DNA from: Actinomycetes bacterium | Lineage (GTDB): Bacteria > Actinomycetota > Acidimicrobiia > Acidimicrobiales > RAAP-2 | NCBI GenBank assembly: GCA_021827705.1 | Contig: JAKAUQ010000031.1 | Location: forward strand, 1 to 49,664 | Reading direction: 5' to 3' | DNA length: 49,664 nt | Part shown: positions 42,292-49,664 of the stretch, piece after piece | Layout: each line of letters begins with the position of its first letter | Numbering within the stretch: the stretch's first letter is position 1 | Made by a program: the position numbers and the translations under genes | Notes under the pieces: generated by a model | Databases searched by the model: none | What the model was told of the DNA's origin: nothing | Seen by the model: the letters and a program-made list of their open reading frames with translations, nothing else

Positions 42292-43395
42292 GTGACGGTC
42301 GCGGCCATCGTGGTGGCGGGGGGTCGCGGGGTTCGCTTCGGCGGGCTCAAGCAGTTCGCTCCTTTGGGTTCCCGCACGGTGGCCGCGCACAGCGTCGCCG
42401 CCGCGCGCGCGGTGGCCGACACGGTCATCCTGGTCGCGCCCCCTCACTACGACGGCACCGGCGAGGGGGCCGACCTCGTCGTCGAGGGCGGCGACTCGCG
42501 CGCAGAATCTGTCCGCGCGGGCCTGGCGCACTGTGGTGACGCCGAGATCGTGGTCGTTCATGACGCGGCGCGGCCGTGGGCGAGCGCGAGACTCTTCCAC
42601 GCCGTGGTCGAGGCGGTGCGCACGGGCGCTGATGGCGCGATCCCCGGGCTCCCGATCACTGACACCGTCAAGCGGGTATCGGTCGCCGGTGGTGAAAGCG
42701 TCGTGGTGGGCACGGAGGATCGTGACGTCTTGGTCGTCGTCCAGACGCCGCAGGCGTTTCGGCGCGAGGTGCTCGAGCGGGGGCACGCACACCGGGACGA
42801 CGCCACCGACGACGCCTCGCTGGTCGAGGCGGTGGGTGGGCGAGTCGTCGTAGTGGCGGGTGAGGCGCGTAACGTCAAGATCACTGTGGTTGACGACCTG
42901 AACGAGCAGAGCGCGAGCCGCGGGCTCCGCATCGGCCACGGCTTCGACGTCCACCGATTCGGTGACGACCCCAGCCGAGAGTTCTGGCTCGGACTCGTGC
43001 TGATCCCCGGTGCGACGGGCCTGCTCGGCCACTCCGACGCCGACGTGATCGCTCACGCGGTGGCCGATGCCCTCCTGGGCGCAGCCAGCCTCGGAGACCT
43101 TGGTCGCCACTTCCCCGATGCGGACCCCGCGACACTCGGCATCGCCTCGGCCCAGCTTTTGGAGGCCGTCCGGAGCCAGGTCGACGCCGCGGGCTACCGA
43201 CCCGTGTCGGTCGACGTCACCGTGGTGGCCGAGTATCCCCGCCTCGCCCCCCACATGGACGCGATGGTCGCCGCCCTGAGCGCCGCGGTGGGTGCTCCCG
43301 TCTCGGTCAAGGCCACGACCCCAGAGCGGCTCGGGGCGATCGGGCGGGGTGAGGGCATCTCGGCCACCGCTGTCGCTCTGGTCGAGGCGACGTGA
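42292..43395 (+). CDS. ispDF: bifunctional IspD/IspF isoprenoid enzyme
   Basis: A 367-residue fusion. Residues 1-205 are IspD (MEP cytidylyltransferase: AGGRGVRFGGLKQF, VVVHDAARP, TDTVK). Residues 212-367 are IspF (MECDP synthase: GHGFDVHRF with metal ligands D219 and H221, then GHSDADVIAHAVADALLGAA). The two act at non-consecutive steps of the MEP pathway; IspE is not in the window. GTG at 42292 is 2 bases after the carD stop. The stop overlaps rlmB as GTGA. Confidence 0.95.
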   Translation: MTVAAIVVAGGRGVRFGGLKQFAPLGSRTVAAHSVAAARAVADTVILVAPPHYDGTGEGADLVVEGGDSRAESVRAGLAHCGDAEIVVVHDAARPWASARLFHAVVEAVRTGADGAIPGLPITDTVKRVSVAGGESVVVGTEDRDVLVVVQTPQAFRREVLERGHAHRDDATDDASLVEAVGGRVVVVAGEARNVKITVVDDLNEQSASRGLRIGHGFDVHRFGDDPSREFWLGLVLIPGATGLLGHSDADVIAHAVADALLGAASLGDLGRHFPDADPATLGIASAQLLEAVRSQVDAAGYRPVSVDVTVVAEYPRLAPHMDAMVAALSAAVGAPVSVKATTPERLGAIGRGEGISATAVALVEAT

Positions 43396-44234
43396 CGCCC
43401 CGACCTCCTCGCCGCACGACCAGCCGGCCTAGCGGGGCGTCGCGGCCCCCGCGGCGTGACGTTCGCCCGCACCGGGAGACGCGCCACGACGGCGTAGGCG
43501 GCGAGCAGGTTGAGGGACGTCAGGCGGTTCTTGAATTGCTGCGCGCCCAGCGTCGTCGCGTCGAGCGCATCTTCGTCGCGGACGGTCAGGATCCCTCTGA
43601 GATCCTGGACCTCATCGAGCGGGAGGCCGCGCGCCGGCGAGTGCCCCTGCAACTGGTCTCGATGTCACGGCTCGACCGTGAGGCCCGCACCGAAGGCCAC
43701 CAAGGCGTGGTGGCGATGGCGGCGCCGCTGCCCACCGAGAACCTGGAGTCTCTCCTCGCCGGGCCCTCGCCGTTCCTTCTGGTCGCCGATGGCGTGACTG
43801 ACCCCCGCAACCTGGGGGCGATGCTCCGCAGCGCCGACGGGGCCGGTGTTACCGGCGTCGTGCTGCCACGGCACCGCTCGGCTCGGGTCACCGCGACGGC
43901 CGCCAAGACGGCGGTCGGCGCGATCGAGTACCTCCGCTTCTGCGACGTGCCGGGTATCCCCAACGCCCTGCTCGAGATGCAGCATCACGGGGTTCGGGTC
44001 GTGGGGTTGGCGAGCGAGTCTCGATCATCGCTCTACGATCTCGAACTGTCGCAGGGCCCCGTAGCGCTCGTCGTGGGCGGCGAGGAGCGCGGTTTGGCGG
44101 CGCTGACGCGCAAGCGCTGCAGCGACATCGTGTCGATTCCCCAGTCTGGTCGCATCAGCTCGCTCAACGCCGGGGTCGCGGTGTCGATCGCGGCTTTCGA
44201 GATTGCGCGACAGCGATTGCGCAAATCGACGTAA
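43392..44234 (+). CDS. rlmB: 23S rRNA 2'-O-methyltransferase, RlmB/TrmH family
   Basis: A 280-residue SPOUT methyltransferase. After a basic, low-complexity N-terminus of about 35 residues comes the substrate-binding domain (VEGRQAVLELL), then the trefoil-knot motifs VADGVTDPRNLGAMLRSA, VGGEERGL and IPQSGRISSLNAGVAVSI. RlmB methylates G2251 of 23S rRNA; other family members methylate other sites, so exact target is not certain. Last gene of carD-ispDF-rlmB; a hairpin follows 22 bases later. Confidence 0.92.
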   Translation: MTPRPPRRTTSRPSGASRPPRRDVRPHRETRHDGVGGEQVEGRQAVLELLRAQRRRVERIFVADGQDPSEILDLIEREAARRRVPLQLVSMSRLDREARTEGHQGVVAMAAPLPTENLESLLAGPSPFLLVADGVTDPRNLGAMLRSADGAGVTGVVLPRHRSARVTATAAKTAVGAIEYLRFCDVPGIPNALLEMQHHGVRVVGLASESRSSLYDLELSQGPVALVVGGEERGLAALTRKRCSDIVSIPQSGRISSLNAGVAVSIAAFEIARQRLRKST

Positions 44235-44256
44235 GACGGGAAACGCAAGGAAACTG

Positions 44257-44283
44257 GGGCTGTCCATCTCAATGGGATAGCCC
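44257..44283 (+). terminator. hairpin after rlmB
   Basis: GGGCT (44257-44261) pairs with AGCCC (44279-44283), and CCAT (44264-44267) with ATGG (44272-44275), around a 4-base loop with a small internal loop. It lacks a T-run. The position 22 bases after the stop supports a terminator role. Confidence 0.5.
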
Positions 44284-44757
44284 TGGTGTGAGGGGCGCTG
44301 TGGCGCCGTGGGCAGCATTTCAGATCAACCGTTGGCGCCGGACCTCGCATCTTGCCCACTGAGTTGAGATGGGCGACCCAACGTTCGTCGATGTCCGTCT
44401 GGGAGTTCACGCCTTCAAGGCATCGATTCGCCAAATGGCTGCACGCGGATGATCTCGTCGTCGATACTGGATAACACGTATCGGAGACGGGATAGACCGA
44501 TCGAAAGACGTGATCATCGGATAGCCCAAGATTCAGTTCTATCAGCTGAACGTAGGTTCAAGGGGTGAACATTTCACGGTCCAGTAAATAACACTGTCCT
44601 GTCCCCAGAATTGGATACTTCTTATAAAGCGTCAGAAATGAAATCAATTGACGGAAGTAGACGGTACCTCGTTTTAGACTGACAACATCAGTGGGTAAGA
44701 GGCGCGATCAGCGGCCCCTTCTTAGCTACACAATAAATACGAGATTGGTAGTGAGCT
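44284..44757. other. AT-rich gene-less stretch before the InlB-type gene
   Basis: No gene or tRNA is seen. By hand count 44521-44700 has 76 G+C in 180 bases (42%), against about 70% around it. It contains small GTTC/GAAC inverted repeats (for example 44556-44570 and the TCAGCTGA palindrome 44542-44549) and a TTGACG (44648-44653) plus TAGACT (44675-44680) with a 21-base gap, too wide for a standard promoter. It looks like the remains of a foreign insertion together with the regulatory region of the next gene. Confidence 0.5.
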
Positions 44758-46794
44758 ATGTGCACACGTCGAATTAAAGTCATCAGCAGAGCAGTTAAGC
44801 GAGGGCTATTAGTGGCTTGCATCATGGCTGCCCCTTTGGGATTAGTTGTAAGCGCAGGCGCGGCAGTTACAGTAGTCACGTTTGTCGAAAATGACACTTC
44901 TACAGATGGTGTGTATGCAACACAAGGCGGCACGACAGCAGCACCCCTCACACTTTTCGCAAACCTCTCCCCTACTTTCAGCGATGTGGGGTTTCACTTC
45001 GTTGACTGGAATACCAGCGCGGATGGTACGGGCACTGCATATCAGGATGGGGCAGAATACGACTTCACCCTAGGGAACCTGACTCTGTATGCGCAGTGGG
45101 CACCAAACACTGTCACGTTCTACGAGAACGACTCCGGATCTGACACGATCCACTCGGTCGAGAGCGATTCCGTTGCCGCACCACTCACTCTTTTTGCGGA
45201 TTTAGCTCCAGCGTTCGCGAACCCTGGGTACGCCTTCGCGGGGTGGTCAACTTCTGCGAACGGTGGAGGAACGTCGTACGCGAATGGCGCCACCTACGAC
45301 TTCACTCTGGGCAACTTGGACCTCTACGCCCAGTGGACGGCGAACACCTACACCGTGGCGTTCGACGCCGGGGGTGGCACCGTCGCCACGTCGTCGGCTA
45401 CCTACACCACGGGCTCGGCACCACTCACGTTGCCCAGTCCGACTCAGCAGGGGTTCTCCTTTGACGGTTGGTTCAGCGCGCCCACGGGCGGGACCCTGAT
45501 CGGCTTGGCCGGGGCTTCCTTCACGCCCACCGCCTCGACCACCCTCTACGCCCAGTGGACGGCGAACACCTACACCGTGGCGTTCGACGCCGGGGGTGGC
45601 ACCGTCGCCACGTCGTCGGCTACCTACACCACGGGCTCGGCACCACTCACGTTGCCCAGTCCGACTCAGCAGGGGTTCTCCTTTGACGGTTGGTTCAGCG
45701 CGCCCACGGGCGGGACCCCGATCGGCTTGGCCGGGGCTTCCTTCACACCCACCGCCTCGACCACCCTCTACGCCCAGTGGACGGCGAACACCTACACCGT
45801 GGCTTTCGACGCCGGGGGTGGCACCGTCGCCACGTCGTCGGCTACCTACACCACGGGCTCGGCACCACTCACGTTGCCCAGTCCGACTCAGCAGGGGTTC
45901 TCCTTTGACGGTTGGTTCAGCGCGCCCACGGGCGGGACCCCGATCGGCTTGGCCGGGGCTTCCTTCACACCCACCGCCTCGACCACCCTCTACGCCCAGT
46001 GGACGGCGCTGCCCGTATGGCAGATGTCCTTTGGCGCTAACGGAGCAACAGGGACGATGCCGACGCTCCAAGCCCAGCAGGACACGTTGATCACCGTGCC
46101 CTCGGGAGCCGACCTGACGCGGCCTGGCTTCTCCTTCGTGGGGTGGAACACGGCACCCGACGGTTCGGGAGCGAGCTACGCCGCTGGCCAGTCGGTTGCC
46201 CTGACAGCACCCGTCGAGCTCTATGCCCAGTGGCGTGCCCTGCCTACCGTGAGCGTGCAGTTCCGTCTGGGGACCTCGTCAGCGCTACTGGCACCGATAT
46301 CGACCTATGTGGGAGGCAGCATCACCCTGCCCACTCCCCCCGCAAGAAGCCATCCGGGATACCTGTTCGCTGACTGGAGCACGGCAGCGTCAGGGGCGGG
46401 AACGCGTTGGCGGTCGGGGTCACAATTCAAGGTCACCGGCACGTTGACTCTCTACGCGCAGTGGCGAAGCAATCGAGATGCGGTGATGCTGCCACCAGTG
46501 GGACCGTTCGCCCGAATGTCGGCGCGTCTGCCCCTCGGCCTCATAGCCCAGATCCGTCGCCTCGCAGTCACCGTCGAGTCGAGCGCCCACCGCACGGTCG
46601 TCCTCTACGGTCTGGCCCGACGTCGCACGACCGCAGCGGCTGCTGTGCGGCTGGCGCAGGCCCGGGCAGTGGCCGTGTCGCAGATCCTGCGAGCCGACCT
46701 GCGTCGCCTGCGTGACAGCTCCGTCCGTCTAGTCGTGACTCGACAGGTCGTCGGAGGCGCCCGGACCGACGTCGTCGAGGTCGTTGCGCGCTGA
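44758..46794 (+). CDS. secreted InlB B-repeat (Listeria-Bacteroides repeat) protein with OmpA-like C-terminus
   Basis: A 678-residue exported protein. The signal peptide is about residues 1-36 (basic start, hydrophobic core, SAGA end). About seven InlB B-repeat/Flg_new units follow, each ending LYAQW; three (coding 45331-45996) are almost identical. The last 100 residues (LGLIAQIRRLAVTVES, VRLAQARAVAVSQIL) look like a worn OmpA-type peptidoglycan-binding domain. No LPXTG or membrane anchor is seen. Likely cell-surface adhesion. No clear ribosome-binding site precedes the ATG. The first third is poorer in G+C than the rest, so the gene looks mosaic. Confidence 0.75.
   Translation: MCTRRIKVISRAVKRGLLVACIMAAPLGLVVSAGAAVTVVTFVENDTSTDGVYATQGGTTAAPLTLFANLSPTFSDVGFHFVDWNTSADGTGTAYQDGAEYDFTLGNLTLYAQWAPNTVTFYENDSGSDTIHSVESDSVAAPLTLFADLAPAFANPGYAFAGWSTSANGGGTSYANGATYDFTLGNLDLYAQWTANTYTVAFDAGGGTVATSSATYTTGSAPLTLPSPTQQGFSFDGWFSAPTGGTLIGLAGASFTPTASTTLYAQWTANTYTVAFDAGGGTVATSSATYTTGSAPLTLPSPTQQGFSFDGWFSAPTGGTPIGLAGASFTPTASTTLYAQWTANTYTVAFDAGGGTVATSSATYTTGSAPLTLPSPTQQGFSFDGWFSAPTGGTPIGLAGASFTPTASTTLYAQWTALPVWQMSFGANGATGTMPTLQAQQDTLITVPSGADLTRPGFSFVGWNTAPDGSGASYAAGQSVALTAPVELYAQWRALPTVSVQFRLGTSSALLAPISTYVGGSITLPTPPARSHPGYLFADWSTAASGAGTRWRSGSQFKVTGTLTLYAQWRSNRDAVMLPPVGPFARMSARLPLGLIAQIRRLAVTVESSAHRTVVLYGLARRRTTAAAAVRLAQARAVAVSQILRADLRRLRDSSVRLVVTRQVVGGARTDVVEVVAR
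45331..45996 (+). repeat. three 222-bp tandem repeats in the InlB-type gene
   Basis: Units at 45331-45552, 45553-45774 and 45775-45996 differ at only a few bases (a T/C near 45499, a G/A in TTCACGCCC against TTCACACCC, and a G/T in the third). Each codes 74 residues. The near identity points to recent duplication or gene conversion, and copy number may vary between strains. Confidence 0.9.
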
Positions 46795-46799
46795 GCACG

Positions 46800-48014
46800 T
46801 CACGCCGGCTCCGGCGTACGGTCGGCGCGGCTGACGATGGCGATCACGGCACTGATGGCGAGGACGATGGCGAAGATCGAGACCGCCGCCCGGGCGCTGA
46901 GGTGCTCCAGCGCCATCCCGGCCGCGAGCGGCGAGAGTACCGCCAGGGCCATCGCGACCTGCGTCACGGCGTTGGTGGCACGCCCGCGCATCTCATCGGG
47001 CGTGCGTCGAAGGAGCTCGCCAAACAGGGCGGCATTGGCGGTCGGAGCCAGGACGGCGGAGGCCCCCACCGGCAGGGCCATCCACGGCGTGGGTGCGAGC
47101 ACAGCCGAGATGGCGAACAGTACCGTGCCGATGATTGTGAAGAGCGCTACCACCTGGTGGATGGTGAGATGCCCGCGGAGACGGGGTGCCAGGAGCGCTC
47201 CGAGTAGCCCGCCAATCATGATGCCGGCCTGGGTCAGGCCGATCAGGCCGGCCGAGTAGCCGTACTTGCGCATCGCGAAGACGACCGAGATGATCATGCC
47301 GTTGAACGCGAAGTTGATCAGCGGGGCCTGGGTGATGACAATACGAGAGACGCGATCGTTCCACAGATGACGGAGGCTGTCGATGGACTCGCGCCACAGG
47401 CCGTGGTGCTCGGTCTGGGCAGGTCGAAAGTTCCCGGTGAGGCGGAGTGAGGTCACCGTGGAGATCCCGTAACTGACGCTGTCGGCCAGGAAGGGGATGG
47501 CCCGCGCCGCACTGAATAGGGCGCCGCCGAGGGCCGGACCGATCATGCTCGCTGCGTACTGGCGTCCCTCGTTGGCGGCGACCGCGCCCTCGAACTGAGA
47601 GTCCTCGATGATGGCGGGGAGGATCGCCGTCGAGGTCGGGGAGAAGATCGTGTCGCCGAGTCGGTCGATGATGGCGACGACCAAGACGATGGGCCAGGAA
47701 ACGTGGTGCGTGACTACTGCCACGAAGAGAGCCAGCAGCACCACTGCGCGGACGGCGTCGGTGATCACCATCGTGCGGCGGCGGTCCACGCGGTCGGCCA
47801 GGGAGCCGGCGGGGAGGCGAACGACGAATGCGGCCAGCGAGGCGAGCGTCGCCACGATGCCCGCCAGCGCCGTGGAGTGGGTCAGGTCGAGGAGGAGGAG
47901 CGGGTAGGCGAGGACACCCATGGCCGAACCGAGGTCGGAGAGGAACTGGCCGACCCAGAGGTTCTGGAAGTTTCGATTACGCCTCAGTAGCGGGGCCGGG
48001 GCGGGCGAACCCAT
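46800..48014 (-). CDS. MFS transporter (exporter type)
   Basis: A 404-residue major facilitator with about 12 membrane segments. The loop 2-3 motif GSLADRVDRRR is the MFS signature A; the whole resembles the EntS/DHA3-like drug or siderophore exporters. The substrate cannot be predicted. ATG at 48014 lies 6 bases after TAGCGT. It converges on the InlB-type gene, 5 bases apart, with no visible terminator between. Confidence 0.88.
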   Translation of the reverse strand: MGSPAPAPLLRRNRNFQNLWVGQFLSDLGSAMGVLAYPLLLLDLTHSTALAGIVATLASLAAFVVRLPAGSLADRVDRRRTMVITDAVRAVVLLALFVAVVTHHVSWPIVLVVAIIDRLGDTIFSPTSTAILPAIIEDSQFEGAVAANEGRQYAASMIGPALGGALFSAARAIPFLADSVSYGISTVTSLRLTGNFRPAQTEHHGLWRESIDSLRHLWNDRVSRIVITQAPLINFAFNGMIISVVFAMRKYGYSAGLIGLTQAGIMIGGLLGALLAPRLRGHLTIHQVVALFTIIGTVLFAISAVLAPTPWMALPVGASAVLAPTANAALFGELLRRTPDEMRGRATNAVTQVAMALAVLSPLAAGMALEHLSARAAVSIFAIVLAISAVIAIVSRADRTPEPA

Positions 48015-48302
48015 TGGCCTACGCTACTGAGGTCGCGCCGTATGAGACGCTATTTTCCGAGCGCGGCTTGGGGTCCATCACGAAGAGTGGGGCAGTCCCC
48101 ACTGCCCCGAGGGCCGCTGACCAAGCCAGCGTCCAAGGAGTTGGACCCTTTTGGGGGTCGTGACCGGCCACGCCCAGTGCCTCTCGTTGCGTTTTGGTGG
48201 TTGCGGATTGCTGGCTCCACTGCTCCGGCGTCCTCGGATCGTCGAGGGCTGCGCGCTCGATGGCTGCACCTGGGACACGAAGCCTCCCGTGCCGGTCCAG
48301 CG
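48015..48302. other. gene-less stretch between MFS and lipoprotein genes
   Basis: No supported gene. It contains the MFS -10 box at its left end. Open frames here are antisense-like and lack start signals. Confidence 0.5.
48021..48026 (-). promoter_or_regulatory. -10 box of the MFS gene (leaderless)
   Basis: TAGCGT on the minus strand, 6 bases before the ATG at 48014. Confidence 0.5.
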
Positions 48303-48325
48303 GGTACGGGATCTTTGCCCGTACC
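48303..48325 (-). terminator. hairpin terminator of the DUF4232 lipoprotein gene
   Basis: GGTACGGG (48303-48310) and CCCGTACC (48318-48325) form a perfect 8-bp stem with a 7-base loop, starting 8 bases after the stop at 48334. Confidence 0.6.
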
Positions 48326-48333
48326 GGAGCGAC

Positions 48334-49545
48334 TCAAGGAATGCCCTTCACCAGCGGGTAGGGCGTGGAGGCCGTTACCGGCGAGACCCAGACGTGCCCC
48401 TCGCACGGTGCGATGTCCGTCGCGACCACCAGTTGGTTGTAGGCCCCCGGTGGGGTGATCTCGATGGCGGAGGCCGTTGGACACACTGCCGGGGAGCCGC
48501 CGCCGAGGGTGTCTGAGTACATGTAGTAGAAGCGAGCCTGGGCGCCGGGGGAGAGCGTCACGGCCCGCTCGGGCACCGCATCGACAACCTCGTACTGGCC
48601 CCGGATCACTGTCGTAGGGAGTGGTACGCCGGGCAGGGGGTGACCTTCGGTGCCCAGGAGCTGCATGCCGGGGTAGCCAAAGAGCGTGCAGGCAGCCCGG
48701 CCGCGGTTGGTGAGACCGAACGCGCCACCCCACGATCCGGCCGCGCCGCCGCCCGCTAGAGCGAACGATTGCGCCACCAGGGCCGAGGTGCGGCAGCGTC
48801 CGGGTAGTTGGGTCGTCCCCGAGCAGGGTGAGGAGAAGCTATGAAGCGTGCCCTTCGTGGGTCCGCTCGTGACGGTGTACCAGAGGTGATCGAAGACGAG
48901 AACCGGCTCGGACTGCTGGGCTCCAGTGAAGGGATCCCTGAAGGTCACGGTGCAGGTCTCGGGTCGAGCAGCGCGAAACGTAACCGTTCCTTCGAGCGCC
49001 GCAGGGCAGTTCGCGGCGGACCCCCTGCAGGACGGGTTGGCAAAGAGCGTGCCGCCGCCCGAGGCGCTCTGGGGACTGGCCGACCACGTGATCCCCGAGA
49101 TCCGAGAATCGCCTTCCAGCTCGATCATCGCCGGGAATCCCGGCCAAGTGAAGAGCTCACGACGAGAAGCAACCGCAGCGCTCGAGACGAACAGATCGGG
49201 AATCGCCGAGGCGCTAGTCGGTGCCGGCGAAGGCGCTACCGGCGTGGGCGCCGACGACGAGTGGCTGATCTCCGTAGATGTCGTGGTGGCCGAGTGCGTC
49301 TTCGACCTTGATCCTGGTGACTTGCCGCCGCACGCTGCGAGGAGAAGTCCGGCCAACAAGACCACGAGCATCCCGCCGACGGGCCGCAACTTCGGTGTCG
49401 GTTGCAGTCCCCGGTGCCTGTCGCGAACTCGCGGCGGTGGAGTTGGTGCTGACCGCTCCAGTGGACTCCTCACCTCCCTGGTGGCCAAGCCGTCTCTCCT
49501 CGTCTGTCGAGGGCGGACGGGGCGAAAGACACCTGGGCGCTTCAT
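48334..49545 (-). CDS. DUF4232-type lipoprotein
   Basis: A 403-residue protein. The ATG at 49545 has a strong GGAG site (AAAGGAG) 6 bases upstream. A 57-residue basic N-terminus precedes one hydrophobic segment ending in LLLAAC (C72), which looks like a lipobox. A Ser/Thr/Pro linker follows (about 83-115), then a beta-rich domain with paired cysteines. The C-terminal 150 residues match the DUF4232 pattern (AGSWGGAFGLTNRGRAACTLFGYPG). DUF4232 proteins are exported and of unknown function. The long N-terminus is odd for a lipoprotein; either it is a signal-anchor or translation begins later. Confidence 0.75.
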   Translation of the reverse strand: MKRPGVFRPVRPRQTRRDGLATREVRSPLERSAPTPPPRVRDRHRGLQPTPKLRPVGGMLVVLLAGLLLAACGGKSPGSRSKTHSATTTSTEISHSSSAPTPVAPSPAPTSASAIPDLFVSSAAVASRRELFTWPGFPAMIELEGDSRISGITWSASPQSASGGGTLFANPSCRGSAANCPAALEGTVTFRAARPETCTVTFRDPFTGAQQSEPVLVFDHLWYTVTSGPTKGTLHSFSSPCSGTTQLPGRCRTSALVAQSFALAGGGAAGSWGGAFGLTNRGRAACTLFGYPGMQLLGTEGHPLPGVPLPTTVIRGQYEVVDAVPERAVTLSPGAQARFYYMYSDTLGGGSPAVCPTASAIEITPPGAYNQLVVATDIAPCEGHVWVSPVTASTPYPLVKGIP

Positions 49546-49664
49546 CTCAGGCTCCTTTCCCGCAGTGCCAACCGCGGTCTGGCTCGTAGCCGCAGCGCCA
49601 TGCCGAGGTGGCTACGTGATCTGTCTGGCGACGAGACGTGACGAGTCCGGTGGGCGGCCCGACG
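49546..49664. other. upstream region of the lipoprotein gene at the window end
   Basis: It holds the AAAGGAG ribosome-binding site at 49552-49558 on the minus strand. No clear promoter or second gene is seen in the 119 bases available. Confidence 0.4.

Noticed and set aside
44235-44757. tRNA or transposase remnant after rlmB
   Set aside because: No cloverleaf, terminal inverted repeats or transposase residues were found. Only the G+C drop and small inverted repeats are real.
45247-46071. Repeat array considered as a CRISPR or non-coding satellite
   Set aside because: The 222-bp units are in frame in a protein with InlB-repeat motifs and have no short-repeat/unique-spacer structure.
48042-48458. 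138-codon plus-strand frame between MFS and lipoprotein genes
   Set aside because: No start signal, Arg/Pro-rich, and the 3' half is antisense to the lipoprotein gene.

Overview
The window is GC-rich DNA (a hand count of 40381-40440 gives about 72% G+C) from an actinobacterium. WhiB, CarD next to a fused IspDF, a ClpC-type ATPase, a topoisomerase I with repeated actinobacterial C-terminal modules, a VKOR/thioredoxin pair and a HrdB/SigB-type sigma factor all point to Actinomycetota. The compact gene order and content suggest class Acidimicrobiia, which is inference. Almost all of the window is core metabolism and information processing. The only clearly accessory-looking part is the last 5.4 kb.

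Layout. 1-1370: a small secreted protein, a long gap with hairpins, and tRNA-Glu and tRNA-Pro on the minus strand. 1373-6418: a stand-alone receiver protein coupled to a CBS/CorC protein, WhiB, a VKOR plus thioredoxin-like oxidative-folding pair, a Nudix hydrolase and an Mrp-type ATPase. 6491-12237: ErpA-like and RidA proteins, then a minus-strand glutamine operon (glnII, glnA, a receiver-less GlnR-like regulator) divergent from glutamine-dependent NAD synthetase. 12366-17873: sigma factor, HAD phosphatase, and a potassium module with two TrkA-type proteins divergent from a KimA-like permease fused to an OB-fold. 17928-22432: topA-tmk-holB and tRNA-Thr.

22406-28782: a minus-strand operon zur-pgeF-murL-murD2 divergent from znuA-znuC-znuB. 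The shared 59-bp intergenic region carries two Zur-type palindromes around a clear znuA promoter. murL and murD2 together encode the rare two-step route that adds L-glutamate to the peptidoglycan precursor and then epimerises it. 28792-36816: tilS and hpt, the folate run folE-folP-[degenerate phosphatase-like]-folB-folK, then DUF2520-panC-coaX-lysS. 36813-44234: polyprenyl diphosphate synthase, clpC, radA, carD, ispDF and rlmB. 44235-46794: a sharp drop in G+C (76/180 bases, 42%, at 44521-44700) leads into a secreted InlB-type repeat protein with three nearly identical 222-bp repeats. 46800-49545: an MFS transporter and a DUF4232-type lipoprotein.

Two expression habits run through the window. 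Thirteen first genes of transcription units have a TAnnnT -10 box ending 5-8 bases before the start codon and no ribosome-binding site, which predicts leaderless mRNAs. Thirteen gene junctions inside operons are exact 4-base GTGA or ATGA overlaps, which predicts translational coupling. The most interesting systems are the Zur-linked MurL/MurD2 operon, the folate-operon protein with the phosphatase HCX5R loop reading H-G-X5-R, the permease/OB-fold fusion beside two TrkA proteins, and the glutamine cluster with its pseudo-receiver regulator.
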